From Gryllotalpicola daejeonensis (GTDB lineage: Bacteria > Actinomycetota > Actinomycetes > Actinomycetales > Microbacteriaceae): a stretch of 64,000 nt of DNA. Under the pieces are notes generated by a model. It had not been told where the DNA came from, did not search any database, and saw only the letters and a list, made by a program, of their open reading frames with translations. Of this stretch, positions 8,030-15,855 are shown piece by piece. Position 1 is the first letter of the stretch. Each line of letters opens with the position of its first letter. The stretch lies in assembly GCF_039538145.1 (NCBI RefSeq), contig NZ_BAABBV010000001.1:1922001-1986000 (forward strand), in the 5' to 3' direction. Position numbers and translations under genes: made by a program.

Positions 8030-9232
8030 TCAGCTCGAGGCCGCGTACTGCTCGTGGTGCCTGCGGTCGATGCGCTCGGTGAGGAACAGCAGCAGCGAGA
8101 ACACGGCGATCGACGCGCCGACGATCGCGACCGCGCTCCAACCGCCCACCTCATAGACGAACGGCGCGAGCAACGAGCCGACCGCGCCGCCCAGGAAGAA
8201 GGTGAAGGTGTAGGCGCTGTTCACCCGGCCGCGGGCCTCGGGCGAGATGCCGAAGATGATCCGCTGCCCCGCGACCTGGTTGCCCTGAGTCGCGGCGTCG
8301 ATCAGCACCCCCGCGACGATGAGCGGCACCAGCATCCGCACCCCCACCGCCCAATCGGTGACGAGGAACATCGCCGCCATCACGGCGAAGACCACGCCCG
8401 TGATCATGCGCGCGTGGCCGCGGTCGGCGAGCCGGCCGGTCAGCGGCGCGACCAGCGCGCCGCCCGCTCCGGCGAGCGCGAACAGCGCGATCTGCAGCTG
8501 GCTCAGGCCGAAGGTGGCGTGCAGCATGAGCGGTGCGCAGGTCCAGAAGAAGTTGAAGGCCGCGAAGGCGAGCGCGTGATAGGCCGCGCGCCGCTGCAGC
8601 ACGCGCGAGCTGGCGAGATAGCCGAAGGTCGAGCTGAGCAGCTTTCCGTAGGCGACCGGATGCTCCGGCTGGCGCCCCGGCAGCCGGAGCCACAGCACCA
8701 CCAGCAACACCAGGATCATTCCCGCCGAGATGCCGAACACCCAGCGCCAGCCGAGCAGGCCGGTCACGAAGTTCGCATACGGCCGCGAGAGCATGATGCC
8801 GCCGAGCAGCCCCGCCATCAGGTCCCCGATGACCCGGCCGCGGTGCTCGGCAGGGGCGAGGTGGGTCGCGAGCGGGATCACGACCTGCGCTCCCACGGAC
8901 GAGACGCCGACGACGAACGCCGCGAGCAGGAACACCGGTGCACTCGGCGCCGCCGTGACCCCGATCAGCCCGACGATGGTCGCCGCGACGGTGATGAGCA
9001 CCAGGCGTCGGTTCTCGACGACGTCGACGAGCGTGGCGATCAGCAGCAGCCCCGCCGCGTAACCGAACTGGGTCAGCGTGACGACGAGGCCCTCTGATCC
9101 GGGCGAGATTCCGAGCTCGCGGCTGATCGGCTCGATCGCCGCCTGCGCGAAGTAGAGATTGGCGACCAGCAGGCCGCACGACACCGCCATGATGGCGGTG
9201 AGAGAGCGAGTGAGAACGGATGCCGGTGCCAT
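8030..9232 (-). CDS. MFS transporter
   Basis: About 400 residues with roughly 12 hydrophobic helices. The start MAPASVLTRSLTAIMAVSCG leads straight into helix 1. Interdomain repeats such as HRGRVIGDLMAGLLGGIMLS and PEARGRVNSAY are typical of the arabinose-efflux/multidrug branch of MFS. The substrate is unknown. ATG 9232 fits the helix position; GTG 9241 is an alternative. It lies between purM and purF with no sign of coregulation. A palindromic repeat of the GGTCTCCATTCGG family begins about 20 bases upstream of its start. Confidence 0.85.
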   Translation of the reverse strand: MAPASVLTRSLTAIMAVSCGLLVANLYFAQAAIEPISRELGISPGSEGLVVTLTQFGYAAGLLLIATLVDVVENRRLVLITVAATIVGLIGVTAAPSAPVFLLAAFVVGVSSVGAQVVIPLATHLAPAEHRGRVIGDLMAGLLGGIMLSRPYANFVTGLLGWRWVFGISAGMILVLLVVLWLRLPGRQPEHPVAYGKLLSSTFGYLASSRVLQRRAAYHALAFAAFNFFWTCAPLMLHATFGLSQLQIALFALAGAGGALVAPLTGRLADRGHARMITGVVFAVMAAMFLVTDWAVGVRMLVPLIVAGVLIDAATQGNQVAGQRIIFGISPEARGRVNSAYTFTFFLGGAVGSLLAPFVYEVGGWSAVAIVGASIAVFSLLLFLTERIDRRHHEQYAASS

Positions 9233-9251
9233 CGGTTCCACCGTAGCCGCC

Positions 9252-9310
9252 GGTCTCCATTCGGCTTCGCCGAGCCGACCACGGGGGCGTTCGCCGCGTC
9301 GACCAGCGGG
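9252..9310. repeat. REP-like palindrome, GGTCTCCATTCGG family, copy 1
   Basis: GGTCTCCATTCGGCTTCGCC is followed by GAGCCGACCACGG, then a second half GTTCGCCGCGTCGACCAGCG. The inner GGCTTCGCC can form a hairpin. The same words recur near 56.2 and 60.2 kb. It lies between the divergent MFS and purF genes. Confidence 0.65.
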
Positions 9311-9355
9311 TGCTCAGGCATCCCGTGCACCCATATGGGAAACTGGCAACGCCGG

Positions 9356-9366
9356 GTTCCCGGAAC
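9356..9366. promoter_or_regulatory. Short palindrome in the purF leader
   Basis: GTTCCCGGAAC is a perfect 11-base palindrome 33 bases upstream of the purF start. It could be an operator, but no regulator is linked to it. Confidence 0.25.
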
Positions 9367-9398
9367 AGCATCCTCGACAAATGGAGACCGCTTAGCTC

Positions 9399-10862
9399 AT
9401 GTGCGGCATCGTCGGAATCGTCTCAACCGAGCCGGCCAACCAGCAGGTCTACGACAGCCTTCTTCTGCTGCAGCACCGCGGTCAGGATTCGACCGGCATC
9501 GCGACCGCCGACGGCTCGATGTTCCACATGCACAAGGCCCGCGGCCAGGTGCGCGAGGCGTTCCGCACCCGAGACATGCGCGCTCTGCTCGGCAACATGG
9601 GCGTCGGGCACGTGCGCTATGCGACCAAGGGTGACGCGGCGAACGAGCAGGAGTCGCAGCCGTTCTATGTGAACGCGCCGTACGGCATCATCCTGGTCCA
9701 CAACGGCAACCTCACGAACACGCGCGAGCTCACCGAGGATCTCTTCCGCATCGACCGTCGCCACATGAACTCCACGAGCGACACCGAGATGCTCGTGAAC
9801 GTGCTGGCCACCGAGCTCGAGGGGCAGATCTCGGGTCGCGAGCTCACCCCCGACCAGGTGTTCGCCGCCGTCTCGCAGGTGCACGAGCGCGTCGAGGGGT
9901 CGTACGCCACGATCGCGATGATCGCGGGGCAGGGCCTCTTGGCGTTCCGCGACCCGTGGGGCATCCGCCCGCTCGTCCTCGGCCGTCGCACGGCCGCAGG
10001 CAACGACCGTGACGAGTGGATCGTCGCGAGCGAATCGCTCGTGCTCGAGGCCGGCGAATACGAAGTCGTGCGCGACGTCGCCCCCGGCGAGGCTGTCTTC
10101 ATCACACTCGACGGGCAGCTGTTCTCGCAGCAGTGCGCGCGCTCGCCGCGGCTCGTGCCCTGCTCGTTCGAATACGTCTACCTCGCTCGCCCCGACTCGA
10201 TCATGAACGGCATCTCGGTGTACGAGGCTCGTCTGCGCCTCGGCGACCGCCTGGCCGACACCGTCACGCGCTACACCGAGGCCGGCGACATCGACGTCGT
10301 CATGCCCATTCCCGATTCGTCGCGCCCAGCCGCCATGAACGTGGCCCAAAAGCTCGGCATCGAGTATCGCGAGGGCTTCTACAAGAACCGCTACGTCGGC
10401 CGCACGTTCATCATGCCGGGGCAGGCGCAGCGCAAGCGCTCGGTGCGGCAGAAGCTGAACGCGATGTCGTCGGAGTTCCGCGGCAAGAACGTGCTGATCA
10501 TCGACGACTCGATCGTGCGCGGCACGACCTCGAAAGAGATCGTCGACATGGCCAGGCACGCCGGCGCCAACAAGGTGACGTTCGCCTCAGCGGCCCCGCC
10601 GGTGCGCTTCCCGCACGTCTACGGCATCAACATGCCGTCGCGGAAGGAACTCGTCGCCTCTGGTCGCTCGATCCCCGAGGTCGCGCAGTTGCTCGGTGCC
10701 GACAACCTGATCTACCAGTCGGTCGAGGACATGAAGTCGGCGATCCTCGAGGGCCAGAGCGAGATCACCGACCTCGAGATGAGCTGCTTCACGGGCGAGT
10801 ATGTGACCGGAACGGTCTCGGAGGAGTACCTCGCCTGGGTCGAGGCAACGCAGCTGAGCTGA
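9399..10862 (+). CDS. purF: Amidophosphoribosyltransferase
   Basis: 487 residues. PurF makes phosphoribosylamine from PRPP and glutamine, the first committed purine step. The catalytic cysteine is Cys2 of MCGIVGIV, exposed by Met removal with no propeptide. The Ntn glutaminase domain includes RDPWGIRPLVLGRR. The phosphoribosyltransferase domain carries the PRPP loop VLIIDDSIVRGTTS and four-Cys-type features including CSFEYVYLARPDS. ATG 9399 puts Cys2 in place. It is monocistronic as far as can be seen; the inverted-repeat element at 10904 follows the stop. Confidence 0.97.
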   Translation: MCGIVGIVSTEPANQQVYDSLLLLQHRGQDSTGIATADGSMFHMHKARGQVREAFRTRDMRALLGNMGVGHVRYATKGDAANEQESQPFYVNAPYGIILVHNGNLTNTRELTEDLFRIDRRHMNSTSDTEMLVNVLATELEGQISGRELTPDQVFAAVSQVHERVEGSYATIAMIAGQGLLAFRDPWGIRPLVLGRRTAAGNDRDEWIVASESLVLEAGEYEVVRDVAPGEAVFITLDGQLFSQQCARSPRLVPCSFEYVYLARPDSIMNGISVYEARLRLGDRLADTVTRYTEAGDIDVVMPIPDSSRPAAMNVAQKLGIEYREGFYKNRYVGRTFIMPGQAQRKRSVRQKLNAMSSEFRGKNVLIIDDSIVRGTTSKEIVDMARHAGANKVTFASAAPPVRFPHVYGINMPSRKELVASGRSIPEVAQLLGADNLIYQSVEDMKSAILEGQSEITDLEMSCFTGEYVTGTVSEEYLAWVEATQLS

Positions 10863-10903
10863 GCGCGCCGCGCCGCCGCGGCCGCCGGCATCACCCCGGC
10901 GCG

Positions 10904-11062
10904 ACTTGAACGAGAGCACCATTTTTCCCCCCGCTCGAACCAGTGCCTCGCGCCCAGAAACAATCCGTCGCGCCCAGAGACAATCAGTCGCGCCCAGAAG
11001 CACCGTCCCTGGCGCGGCACCATTGGTGCTATTGGCGCGAAAAATGGTGCTCTCGTTCAAGT
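10904..11062. repeat. 159-bp inverted-repeat-bounded element with 20-bp tandem core (family A, copy 1)
   Basis: The two outer arms (10904-10927 and 11039-11062) are 24 bases each and perfectly complementary; they begin ACTTGAACGAGAGCACCA. Inside are three 20-bp direct repeats with CGCGCCCAGA at 10949, 10969 and 10989. The same terminal motif bounds the element at 62496-62699. No open reading frame of note is inside. The rest of this 339-base gene-free stretch (10863-10903 and 11063-11201) shows nothing recognisable. Confidence 0.85.
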
Positions 11063-11201
11063 GCGGCGAAGGGAAGGCCTCTATCCCCGGCGCAGGCGGT
11101 CCACGCAACGCACGCGGCCCACGCGATGCATGCGAACCTCGGCAGTTGCACGAGCCACCCGAGTCGGGTTGTGCGCTGCCGTCCGTCGCGCACGCGCGCC
11201 G

Positions 11202-11558
11202 TCAGTCGCGCGGTTCCTCCGCGTTCCCGGGCTCGTCGACGTCCTTCAGCCGGCCCGTGATCTTCTCGGCTTCGACGAGGCGGATGCTTCGGCGCGACAC
11301 GCGCTCAGCGATGAGCGCCACGACCGCGCCGAGGGCGAGGCCGAAGGCGACCGAGAACAGCAGCGCGAAGCCGTAGACCGTGCCGCGGCTGTAGGTCGCC
11401 GTTTCGGCGTCGTAGGGCAGCGAGAAGGTGATGATCGTGATCGCGATGCCGGCCAGCACCGCGAACAGGATCATGAAGTTCCAGTAGTTCGGGGTGCGGC
11501 GCACCTCAACCAGGGTCGACTCGGTCGACTCTTCGATCTCGGGGTGCTCGTCGGTCAC
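11202..11558 (-). CDS. Small two-helix membrane protein
   Basis: 118 residues with a short acidic N-terminus (TDEHPEIEESTES), a first hydrophobic helix NFMILFAVLAGIAITIITF near residues 30-48, and a second, YGFALLFSVAFGLALGAVVA near 62-82. A charged C-terminal tail follows. I do not recognise the family. GTG 11558 is chosen because earlier in-frame sequence is arginine-rich shadow. It begins 5 bases after the stop of the SCP2-like gene, so the two form an operon. Confidence 0.65.
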   Translation of the reverse strand: MTDEHPEIEESTESTLVEVRRTPNYWNFMILFAVLAGIAITIITFSLPYDAETATYSRGTVYGFALLFSVAFGLALGAVVALIAERVSRRSIRLVEAEKITGRLKDVDEPGNAEEPRD

Positions 11559-11562
11559 CTGC

Positions 11563-11973
11563 TCATTCTCCCAAGTCGAAGCTGTGCGGAAGCACCGGGA
11601 CGAGCCCCTCGAGCGTCGCGCGCGTCCCCGAGGCGGAGACCCGCGCGAGATCCACGGCCTCAGGCCAGGTGAGGCGGCCCGCGGCGAGCGCGACCCAGGT
11701 GGAAGCATCCGTCTCGATCACATTCGGGGGCGTGCCGCGCGTGTGGCGCGGTCCCTCGACGACCTGCACCGCTCCGAACGGGGGCACCCGCACCTCGACG
11801 GTGTGACCCGGCGCCTTCTGCTCGAGCAGCTGCAGCAGGTATCGCACCGCCGTCGCCAGCGTGTCGCGCGCGCCGGCCGGCGACGCCTCGGCAGCCTCGG
11901 GCGCCGTCGTCTCGTTGAGCACCGCCCGCACCGCCGCGAAGCCGGTCGCGTCGTCGATTCCTCGCTTGGCCAC
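11563..11973 (-). CDS. SCP2-like sterol-carrier fold protein
   Basis: A 136-residue protein matching the conserved actinobacterial hypothetical found next to purF and purD (sterol-carrier-family annotation). Blocks include GHTVEVRVPPFGAVQVVEGPRHTRGTPPN and DASTWVALAAGRLTW, the latter typical of the SCP2 fold in DinB/MDMPI-like proteins. No catalytic motif is evident. The start is GTG 11973, divergent from purD with only 39 bases between. Function is unknown; conserved synteny with purine genes is the main clue. Confidence 0.7.
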   Translation of the reverse strand: MAKRGIDDATGFAAVRAVLNETTAPEAAEASPAGARDTLATAVRYLLQLLEQKAPGHTVEVRVPPFGAVQVVEGPRHTRGTPPNVIETDASTWVALAAGRLTWPEAVDLARVSASGTRATLEGLVPVLPHSFDLGE

Positions 11974-12000
11974 GGGGAAAGTCTGCCACCGGGGCGCCGG

Positions 12001-12006
12001 TACGAT
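12001..12006 (+). promoter_or_regulatory. -10 box of purD, probable leaderless transcript
   Basis: TACGAT ends 6 bases before the GTG start, so transcription would begin at or next to the start codon. Confidence 0.5.
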
Positions 12007-12012
12007 TCAGGG

Positions 12013-13299
12013 GTGAAGATTCTGGTCCTCGGTTCCGGCGCGCGTGAGCACGCGATCATCACCAGCCTGCTCTCCGAGGACGAGCAGCACGACATCATCG
12101 CCGCCCCCGGCAACGCCGGCATCGCGCGCGACGTGCGCACTGTCGAACTCGACGCGAATGACCCGGTCGCGGTCACGGCATATGCCGTCGACAACAGCAT
12201 CGAGCTCGTGGTGGTGGGGCCGGAGGCTCCGCTGATCGCGGGCGTCGCCGACCCGCTGCGCGAGCGCGGTATCCCGGTATTCGGCCCCGGCAAGGCGGCC
12301 GCTCAGCTTGAGGGGTCGAAGACCTTCGCCAAGCGAATCATGGAGGCCGCGCACGTGCCGACCGGCCGCGCCGAGCTGGCCGGCACCATCGCCGAGGTCG
12401 AGTCGACGATCGACGAGTTCGGCGCCCCCTACGTCATCAAGGCCGACGGGCTCGCCGCGGGCAAGGGCGTGCTGGTCACCGACGACCGCGCCGCCGCCGT
12501 CGCCCACGCGGCCTTCTGGCTCGAGCACGGGCCGGTGCTGATCGAGGAGTTCCTCGACGGCCCCGAGGTCTCCCTCTTCCTCTTCAGCGACGGGCACGAC
12601 GTGCTGCCGCTCACCCCCGCCCAGGACTTCAAGCGCCTGCTCGACGGCGACGGCGGCCCGAACACCGGCGGCATGGGCGCCTATTCGCCGCTGCCGTGGC
12701 TGCCCGACACCTTCGTCGACGAGGTCATCGACACGATCGCGCTGCCGACGGTGCGCCAGCTCGAGAGCGAGGGAACGCCGTTCATCGGCCTGCTCTACTG
12801 CGGGCTCGTGATGACCTCGCGGGGCGTCCGGGTCATCGAGTTCAACGCGCGGTTCGGCGACCCCGAGACGCAGGTCGTGCTCGCACGGCTGGTCACGCCG
12901 CTGTCGCGCCTGCTGCTCGCCTCGGCGACCGGCGGCCTCGCCGGCCTGCCGCGCCCGGAGTTCGCTCTCGACGTCGCCGTCACGGTCGTGATCGCGAGCG
13001 AGGGCTACCCCGAGAAGTCGGTCACCGGGCGGCCGATCTTGGGGCTAGAGGTAGCCGAGTCGATCCCAGAGGTCACGGTGCTGCACGCCGCGACCGAGAT
13101 CGCTTCGCTGCCGGATGCCGTGGACTCCGGCACCTGGGATTCGGTCGGCCTCCTCGCCACCGGCGGTCGCGTGCTGTCGGTCGTGGCCCTGGGGTCCGAC
13201 TTCGCCGAGGCTCGCGCGCGGGTCTATCAGGCGGTCGACGCCATCGAGCTCGAGGGCTCGCAGCACCGCACCGACATCGCCGCGCGCGTCGCCGGCTGA
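12013..13299 (+). CDS. purD: Phosphoribosylamine-glycine ligase (GARS)
   Basis: 428 residues. PurD joins glycine to phosphoribosylamine using ATP, the second purine step. The protein opens with KILVLGSGAREHAI, contains VVVGPEAPLIAGVADPLR, and has the ATP-grasp core KADGLAAGKGVLV and GPVLIEEFLDGPEVSL followed by NARFGDPETQVVL. GTG 12013 aligns exactly with the family N-terminus, and a -10 box just upstream supports it. The gene ends 15 bases before a long palindromic repeat that separates it from the convergent FAD oxidase. Confidence 0.97.
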   Translation: MKILVLGSGAREHAIITSLLSEDEQHDIIAAPGNAGIARDVRTVELDANDPVAVTAYAVDNSIELVVVGPEAPLIAGVADPLRERGIPVFGPGKAAAQLEGSKTFAKRIMEAAHVPTGRAELAGTIAEVESTIDEFGAPYVIKADGLAAGKGVLVTDDRAAAVAHAAFWLEHGPVLIEEFLDGPEVSLFLFSDGHDVLPLTPAQDFKRLLDGDGGPNTGGMGAYSPLPWLPDTFVDEVIDTIALPTVRQLESEGTPFIGLLYCGLVMTSRGVRVIEFNARFGDPETQVVLARLVTPLSRLLLASATGGLAGLPRPEFALDVAVTVVIASEGYPEKSVTGRPILGLEVAESIPEVTVLHAATEIASLPDAVDSGTWDSVGLLATGGRVLSVVALGSDFAEARARVYQAVDAIELEGSQHRTDIAARVAG

Positions 13300-13313
13300 C
13301 CCGGCTTGGCCGG

Positions 13314-13381
13314 TTGCGCCACCAGGATCCGCTGTGCGCTATTCGGATCCGAGGCGCGCACAGCGGAAGCTAGTGGCGCAA
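13314..13381. repeat. Long hairpin repeat, family B, copy 1 (between convergent genes)
   Basis: Arms TTGCGCCACCAGGATCCGCT and its near complement AGCGGAAGCTAGTGGCGCAA enclose an inner TTCGGATCCGA palindrome. The 68-base element fills the space between purD and the convergent FAD oxidase. A close copy is at 20254-20320 in the same kind of position. It may act as a bidirectional terminator. Confidence 0.75.
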
Positions 13382-13388
13382 CGCGCGC

Positions 13389-14660
13389 TCAGAAGCCCAG
13401 GCGGCGCGTGTAGTCGCTGCGGAAGACGCCCCGCGGGTCGTACTTCTCCACGAGCGCCTGGAACGCCTCGAACTTCGGGTAGAGACCGGGAACCCGTGCG
13501 GCATCCGTGAACACCTTGCCCCAGTGCGGGCGTGCGCCGAACGGGGCGAGCGCCGCCTCGAGCAGCGCGCTCGCCTGCTCGACGGCCGCCTGCTCGCGCT
13601 TCCACGTGAAGTGGAACGCGACCGCGCCGTCGGCCCAGTCGTCGTCGCCCGTCGAATAGGCGGTCGACAGCCACAGCGAATCGGCGGCGATCGCGCGGAT
13701 CTCACTGATCATCAGCAACGGCGTGATCTGCTCGGTCAGTGCGCGCGCGGCGTCGACCGCGGCGGCGATGTGGCGGCGGGGCAGCAGGTATTCGGTCTGG
13801 ATCTCTTCGCCGGCACTCGGCTGGAACTCGAGCTTGAAGTGCGGAAGACGCTCGTGCCAGGGCCCAGGCGCACCGAACTGCTCGGTGGTCGCGGCGGCGT
13901 CCTGGCCCGCGATCATGTGCATCTTGTGCAGCGCGGGCGTCGCGCCGAGTTCGCGAACGGATGCCTCAGCCGCCGGCGCCTCGACAGCGGCCTTCACCCA
14001 CAGCTGGTTGATCGACTCGGGCGACCAGTCGGTGAAGACGCTGACGCTGTAGGCCAGGTCGAGGGCCTGTGAGATGCGCTCGTACGGGACGCCGAGGTAG
14101 ATCGTCTGCGCGACCTCGAAGGTCGGGACGATGTCGAGCTCGAGCTCGACGACGATGCCGAGCGAGCCGAAGGCGACGACGGCGCCGTCGAAGTCGGCGT
14201 CGCCGCGGCGCAGGGTGACGAGCTCGCCCGAGCCGTCGACGAAGGTGAGCGCGGCGACCCGGCTCGAGAGGTTCGCATTGCCGGAGCCCGAACCGTGCGT
14301 GGCGGTCGCAACGGCGCCTGCGACCGAGATGTGCGGCAGCGACGCCAGGTTGTGCAGCGCCCAGCCCTGCTGCTCGAGGGCGATGGCGACATCCCCGTAG
14401 CGCAGGCCGGCGGGGACTCGCACGACGCGGCGCTCTGCGTCGATCTCGACCGTCGCGGGCAATTCGGCGAGGTTGACGAGTGTCCCGGCGGAGCCCGGGT
14501 CGGCGACGTCGTTGAAGGTGTGCCGCGTTCCGAGGGCGCGCAGCGGTGAGGCATCCGTCGCCTGCTTCACCAGCTCCTGCAGCTCGCTGATCGTGCGCGG
14601 CCGCGCGATCGTCTGCGCGCGGTAGGCGTAGTTGGCCGACCAGTTGACTTCGTTTGCCAC
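13389..14660 (-). CDS. FAD-dependent alditol/xylitol oxidase-like protein (ALO family)
   Basis: 423 residues of the VAO/ALO flavoprotein type. The N-terminal FAD domain has NWSANYAYRAQTIARPRTI and RALGTRHTFND; His47 corresponds to the histidine that binds FAD covalently in AldO. The block GWALHNLASLPHISVAGAV is nearly diagnostic of alditol oxidase. The C-terminus YPKFEAFQALVEKYDPRGVF matches the ALO end. Known relatives oxidise xylitol or sorbitol at C1 and release H2O2; the substrate here is inferred. GTG 14660 is preferred because AAAGGAG lies 5 bases upstream. It is divergent from purC and unlikely to be part of purine metabolism. Confidence 0.85.
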   Translation of the reverse strand: MANEVNWSANYAYRAQTIARPRTISELQELVKQATDASPLRALGTRHTFNDVADPGSAGTLVNLAELPATVEIDAERRVVRVPAGLRYGDVAIALEQQGWALHNLASLPHISVAGAVATATHGSGSGNANLSSRVAALTFVDGSGELVTLRRGDADFDGAVVAFGSLGIVVELELDIVPTFEVAQTIYLGVPYERISQALDLAYSVSVFTDWSPESINQLWVKAAVEAPAAEASVRELGATPALHKMHMIAGQDAAATTEQFGAPGPWHERLPHFKLEFQPSAGEEIQTEYLLPRRHIAAAVDAARALTEQITPLLMISEIRAIAADSLWLSTAYSTGDDDWADGAVAFHFTWKREQAAVEQASALLEAALAPFGARPHWGKVFTDAARVPGLYPKFEAFQALVEKYDPRGVFRSDYTRRLGF

Positions 14661-14687
14661 GAGCACTCCTTTGTTGCCTGTCACTAC

Positions 14688-14693
14688 ATATTA
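14688..14693 (-). promoter_or_regulatory. -10 box of the alditol-oxidase-like gene
   Basis: On the minus strand TAATAT lies 27 bases before the GTG start, with the ribosome site AAAGGAG between them. It is the best -10 in the divergent region shared with purC. Confidence 0.4.
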
Positions 14694-14727
14694 GACGGGC
14701 GACGGATGCTTCCCACCAGCCCGTCAC

Positions 14728-14733
14728 TAGCAT
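14728..14733 (+). promoter_or_regulatory. -10 box of purC, probable leaderless transcript
   Basis: TAGCAT ends 7 bases before GTG 14741; no ribosome-binding sequence lies between them. Confidence 0.45.
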
Positions 14734-14740
14734 GGGGTGC

Positions 14741-15616
14741 GTGACTGCTCAGGTGCTGCCCGGTTGGACCCACGTCTACTCAGGGAAGGTTCGCGAGCTG
14801 TACGTGCCAGAAGGCTCGGACACGGCCGACGCCGCGGAGCTGCTGGTGGTCGCAAGCGACCGCGTCAGCGCTTTCGATCACGTGCTCGAGCCCGGCATCC
14901 CGCGCAAGGGCGAGCTGCTCACCACGCTCTCGAACTGGTGGTTCTCGCAGCTCGACGTGCCGAACCACCTCGTGCCCGGGGGTGCCGACCGCATTCCGGC
15001 CGAGGTCGCCGGCCGCTCGATGCTCGTGAAGCCGCTCGACATGTTCCCGATCGAGTGCGTCGTGCGCGGCTACCTCACCGGCAGCGGCTGGGCCGAGTAC
15101 CAGGAGTCTCAGTCGGTCACCGGCATCCCGCTGCCCGCAGGCCTCCGCAACGGCGACCGCCTGCCCGAGCCGATCTTCACCCCGGCCTGGAAGGCCCCGC
15201 AGGGCGAGCACGACGAGAACATCAGCTTCGAGCGCATGGTCGAGATCGTCGGCGAGGATGCCGCGACCGCGCTGCGTGACCTGTCGCTCGAGGTCTATTC
15301 GACGGCGGCCCAGACGGCCGAGGCGAAGGGGCTGATCATCGCCGACACGAAGTTCGAGTTCGGTACAGACGCCGACGGCGTGATCACCTTGGGCGATGAA
15401 GTGCTCACCTCGGATTCCTCGCGCTACTGGGACCTCGCCGCGTGGAACGCCGGCGGGACGCCCGAAGAGCGCATGGCGAGCTTCGACAAGCAGATCGTGC
15501 GCGATTGGCTCGCCGCCAACTGGGACAAGCAGGGCACTCCGCCCGAGCTGCCCGCTGTGATCGTGGCTCAGACCGCCGAGCGCTACGCCGAGCTCATCGA
15601 GCGCCTGACGGCGTAG
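14741..15616 (+). CDS. purC: SAICAR synthetase
   Basis: 291 residues, the length of the long SAICAR synthetase form. It joins CAIR and aspartate using ATP. Visible blocks are HVYSGKVRELYVPEG (ATP site), VASDRVSAFDHVLEPGIPRKG, FPIECVVRGYLTGSGW, DENISFERM, IIADTKFEFG and LTSDSSRYWDLA. GTG 14741 fits both the family start and the adjacent -10 box; longer upstream frames have no family similarity. It stands alone, followed by hairpin-rich DNA. Confidence 0.96.
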   Translation: MTAQVLPGWTHVYSGKVRELYVPEGSDTADAAELLVVASDRVSAFDHVLEPGIPRKGELLTTLSNWWFSQLDVPNHLVPGGADRIPAEVAGRSMLVKPLDMFPIECVVRGYLTGSGWAEYQESQSVTGIPLPAGLRNGDRLPEPIFTPAWKAPQGEHDENISFERMVEIVGEDAATALRDLSLEVYSTAAQTAEAKGLIIADTKFEFGTDADGVITLGDEVLTSDSSRYWDLAAWNAGGTPEERMASFDKQIVRDWLAANWDKQGTPPELPAVIVAQTAERYAELIERLTA

Positions 15617-15643
15617 CGCGGCGCCTGCGGGTACCTGCGACCG

Positions 15644-15717
15644 GGGACGCTTTTGCGTCCCGCCGCCGACGTTCGCACCCGCGAATGCAGGCGCAACCGT
15701 CGGCGCGGGACGCAAAA
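15644..15717. repeat. Nested palindrome after purC
   Basis: GGGACGC-TTTT-GCGTCCC at 15644-15661 is a compact hairpin fit for terminating purC. The segment 15651-15671 (TTTTGCGTCCCGCCGCCGAC and one base more) also pairs with 15698-15717 with one bulge, so a larger alternative hairpin exists. No second copy was seen in the window. Confidence 0.6.
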
Positions 15718-15722
15718 CCCGG

Positions 15723-15778
15723 ACATGCGGACGCGCAGACGCGCAGACGCGCAGACGCGCAAACGTGCGGACACGCGG
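15723..15778. repeat. 8-bp tandem repeat, about seven units
   Basis: Consecutive units read ACATGCGG, ACGCGCAG (three times), ACGCGCAA, ACGTGCGG and ACACGCGG. It lies between the purC palindrome and the terminator of the DHA2 transporter. It is a candidate variable-number tandem repeat. Confidence 0.7.
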
Positions 15779-15808
15779 GCAGTCGCGGCCGCAGAACCCA
15801 GAACGCAG

Positions 15809-15844
15809 AGCGCCCCGGTGCGGATCGATCCGCATCGGGGCGCT
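15809..15844. terminator. Terminator hairpin after the DHA2 transporter (bidirectional)
   Basis: AGCGCCCCGGTGCGGATC pairs with GATCCGCATCGGGGCGCT with a single mismatch. It lies 12 bases from the transporter stop on the minus strand and also faces purC read-through. Confidence 0.7.
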
Positions 15845-15855
15845 TGCTCGTTCGG

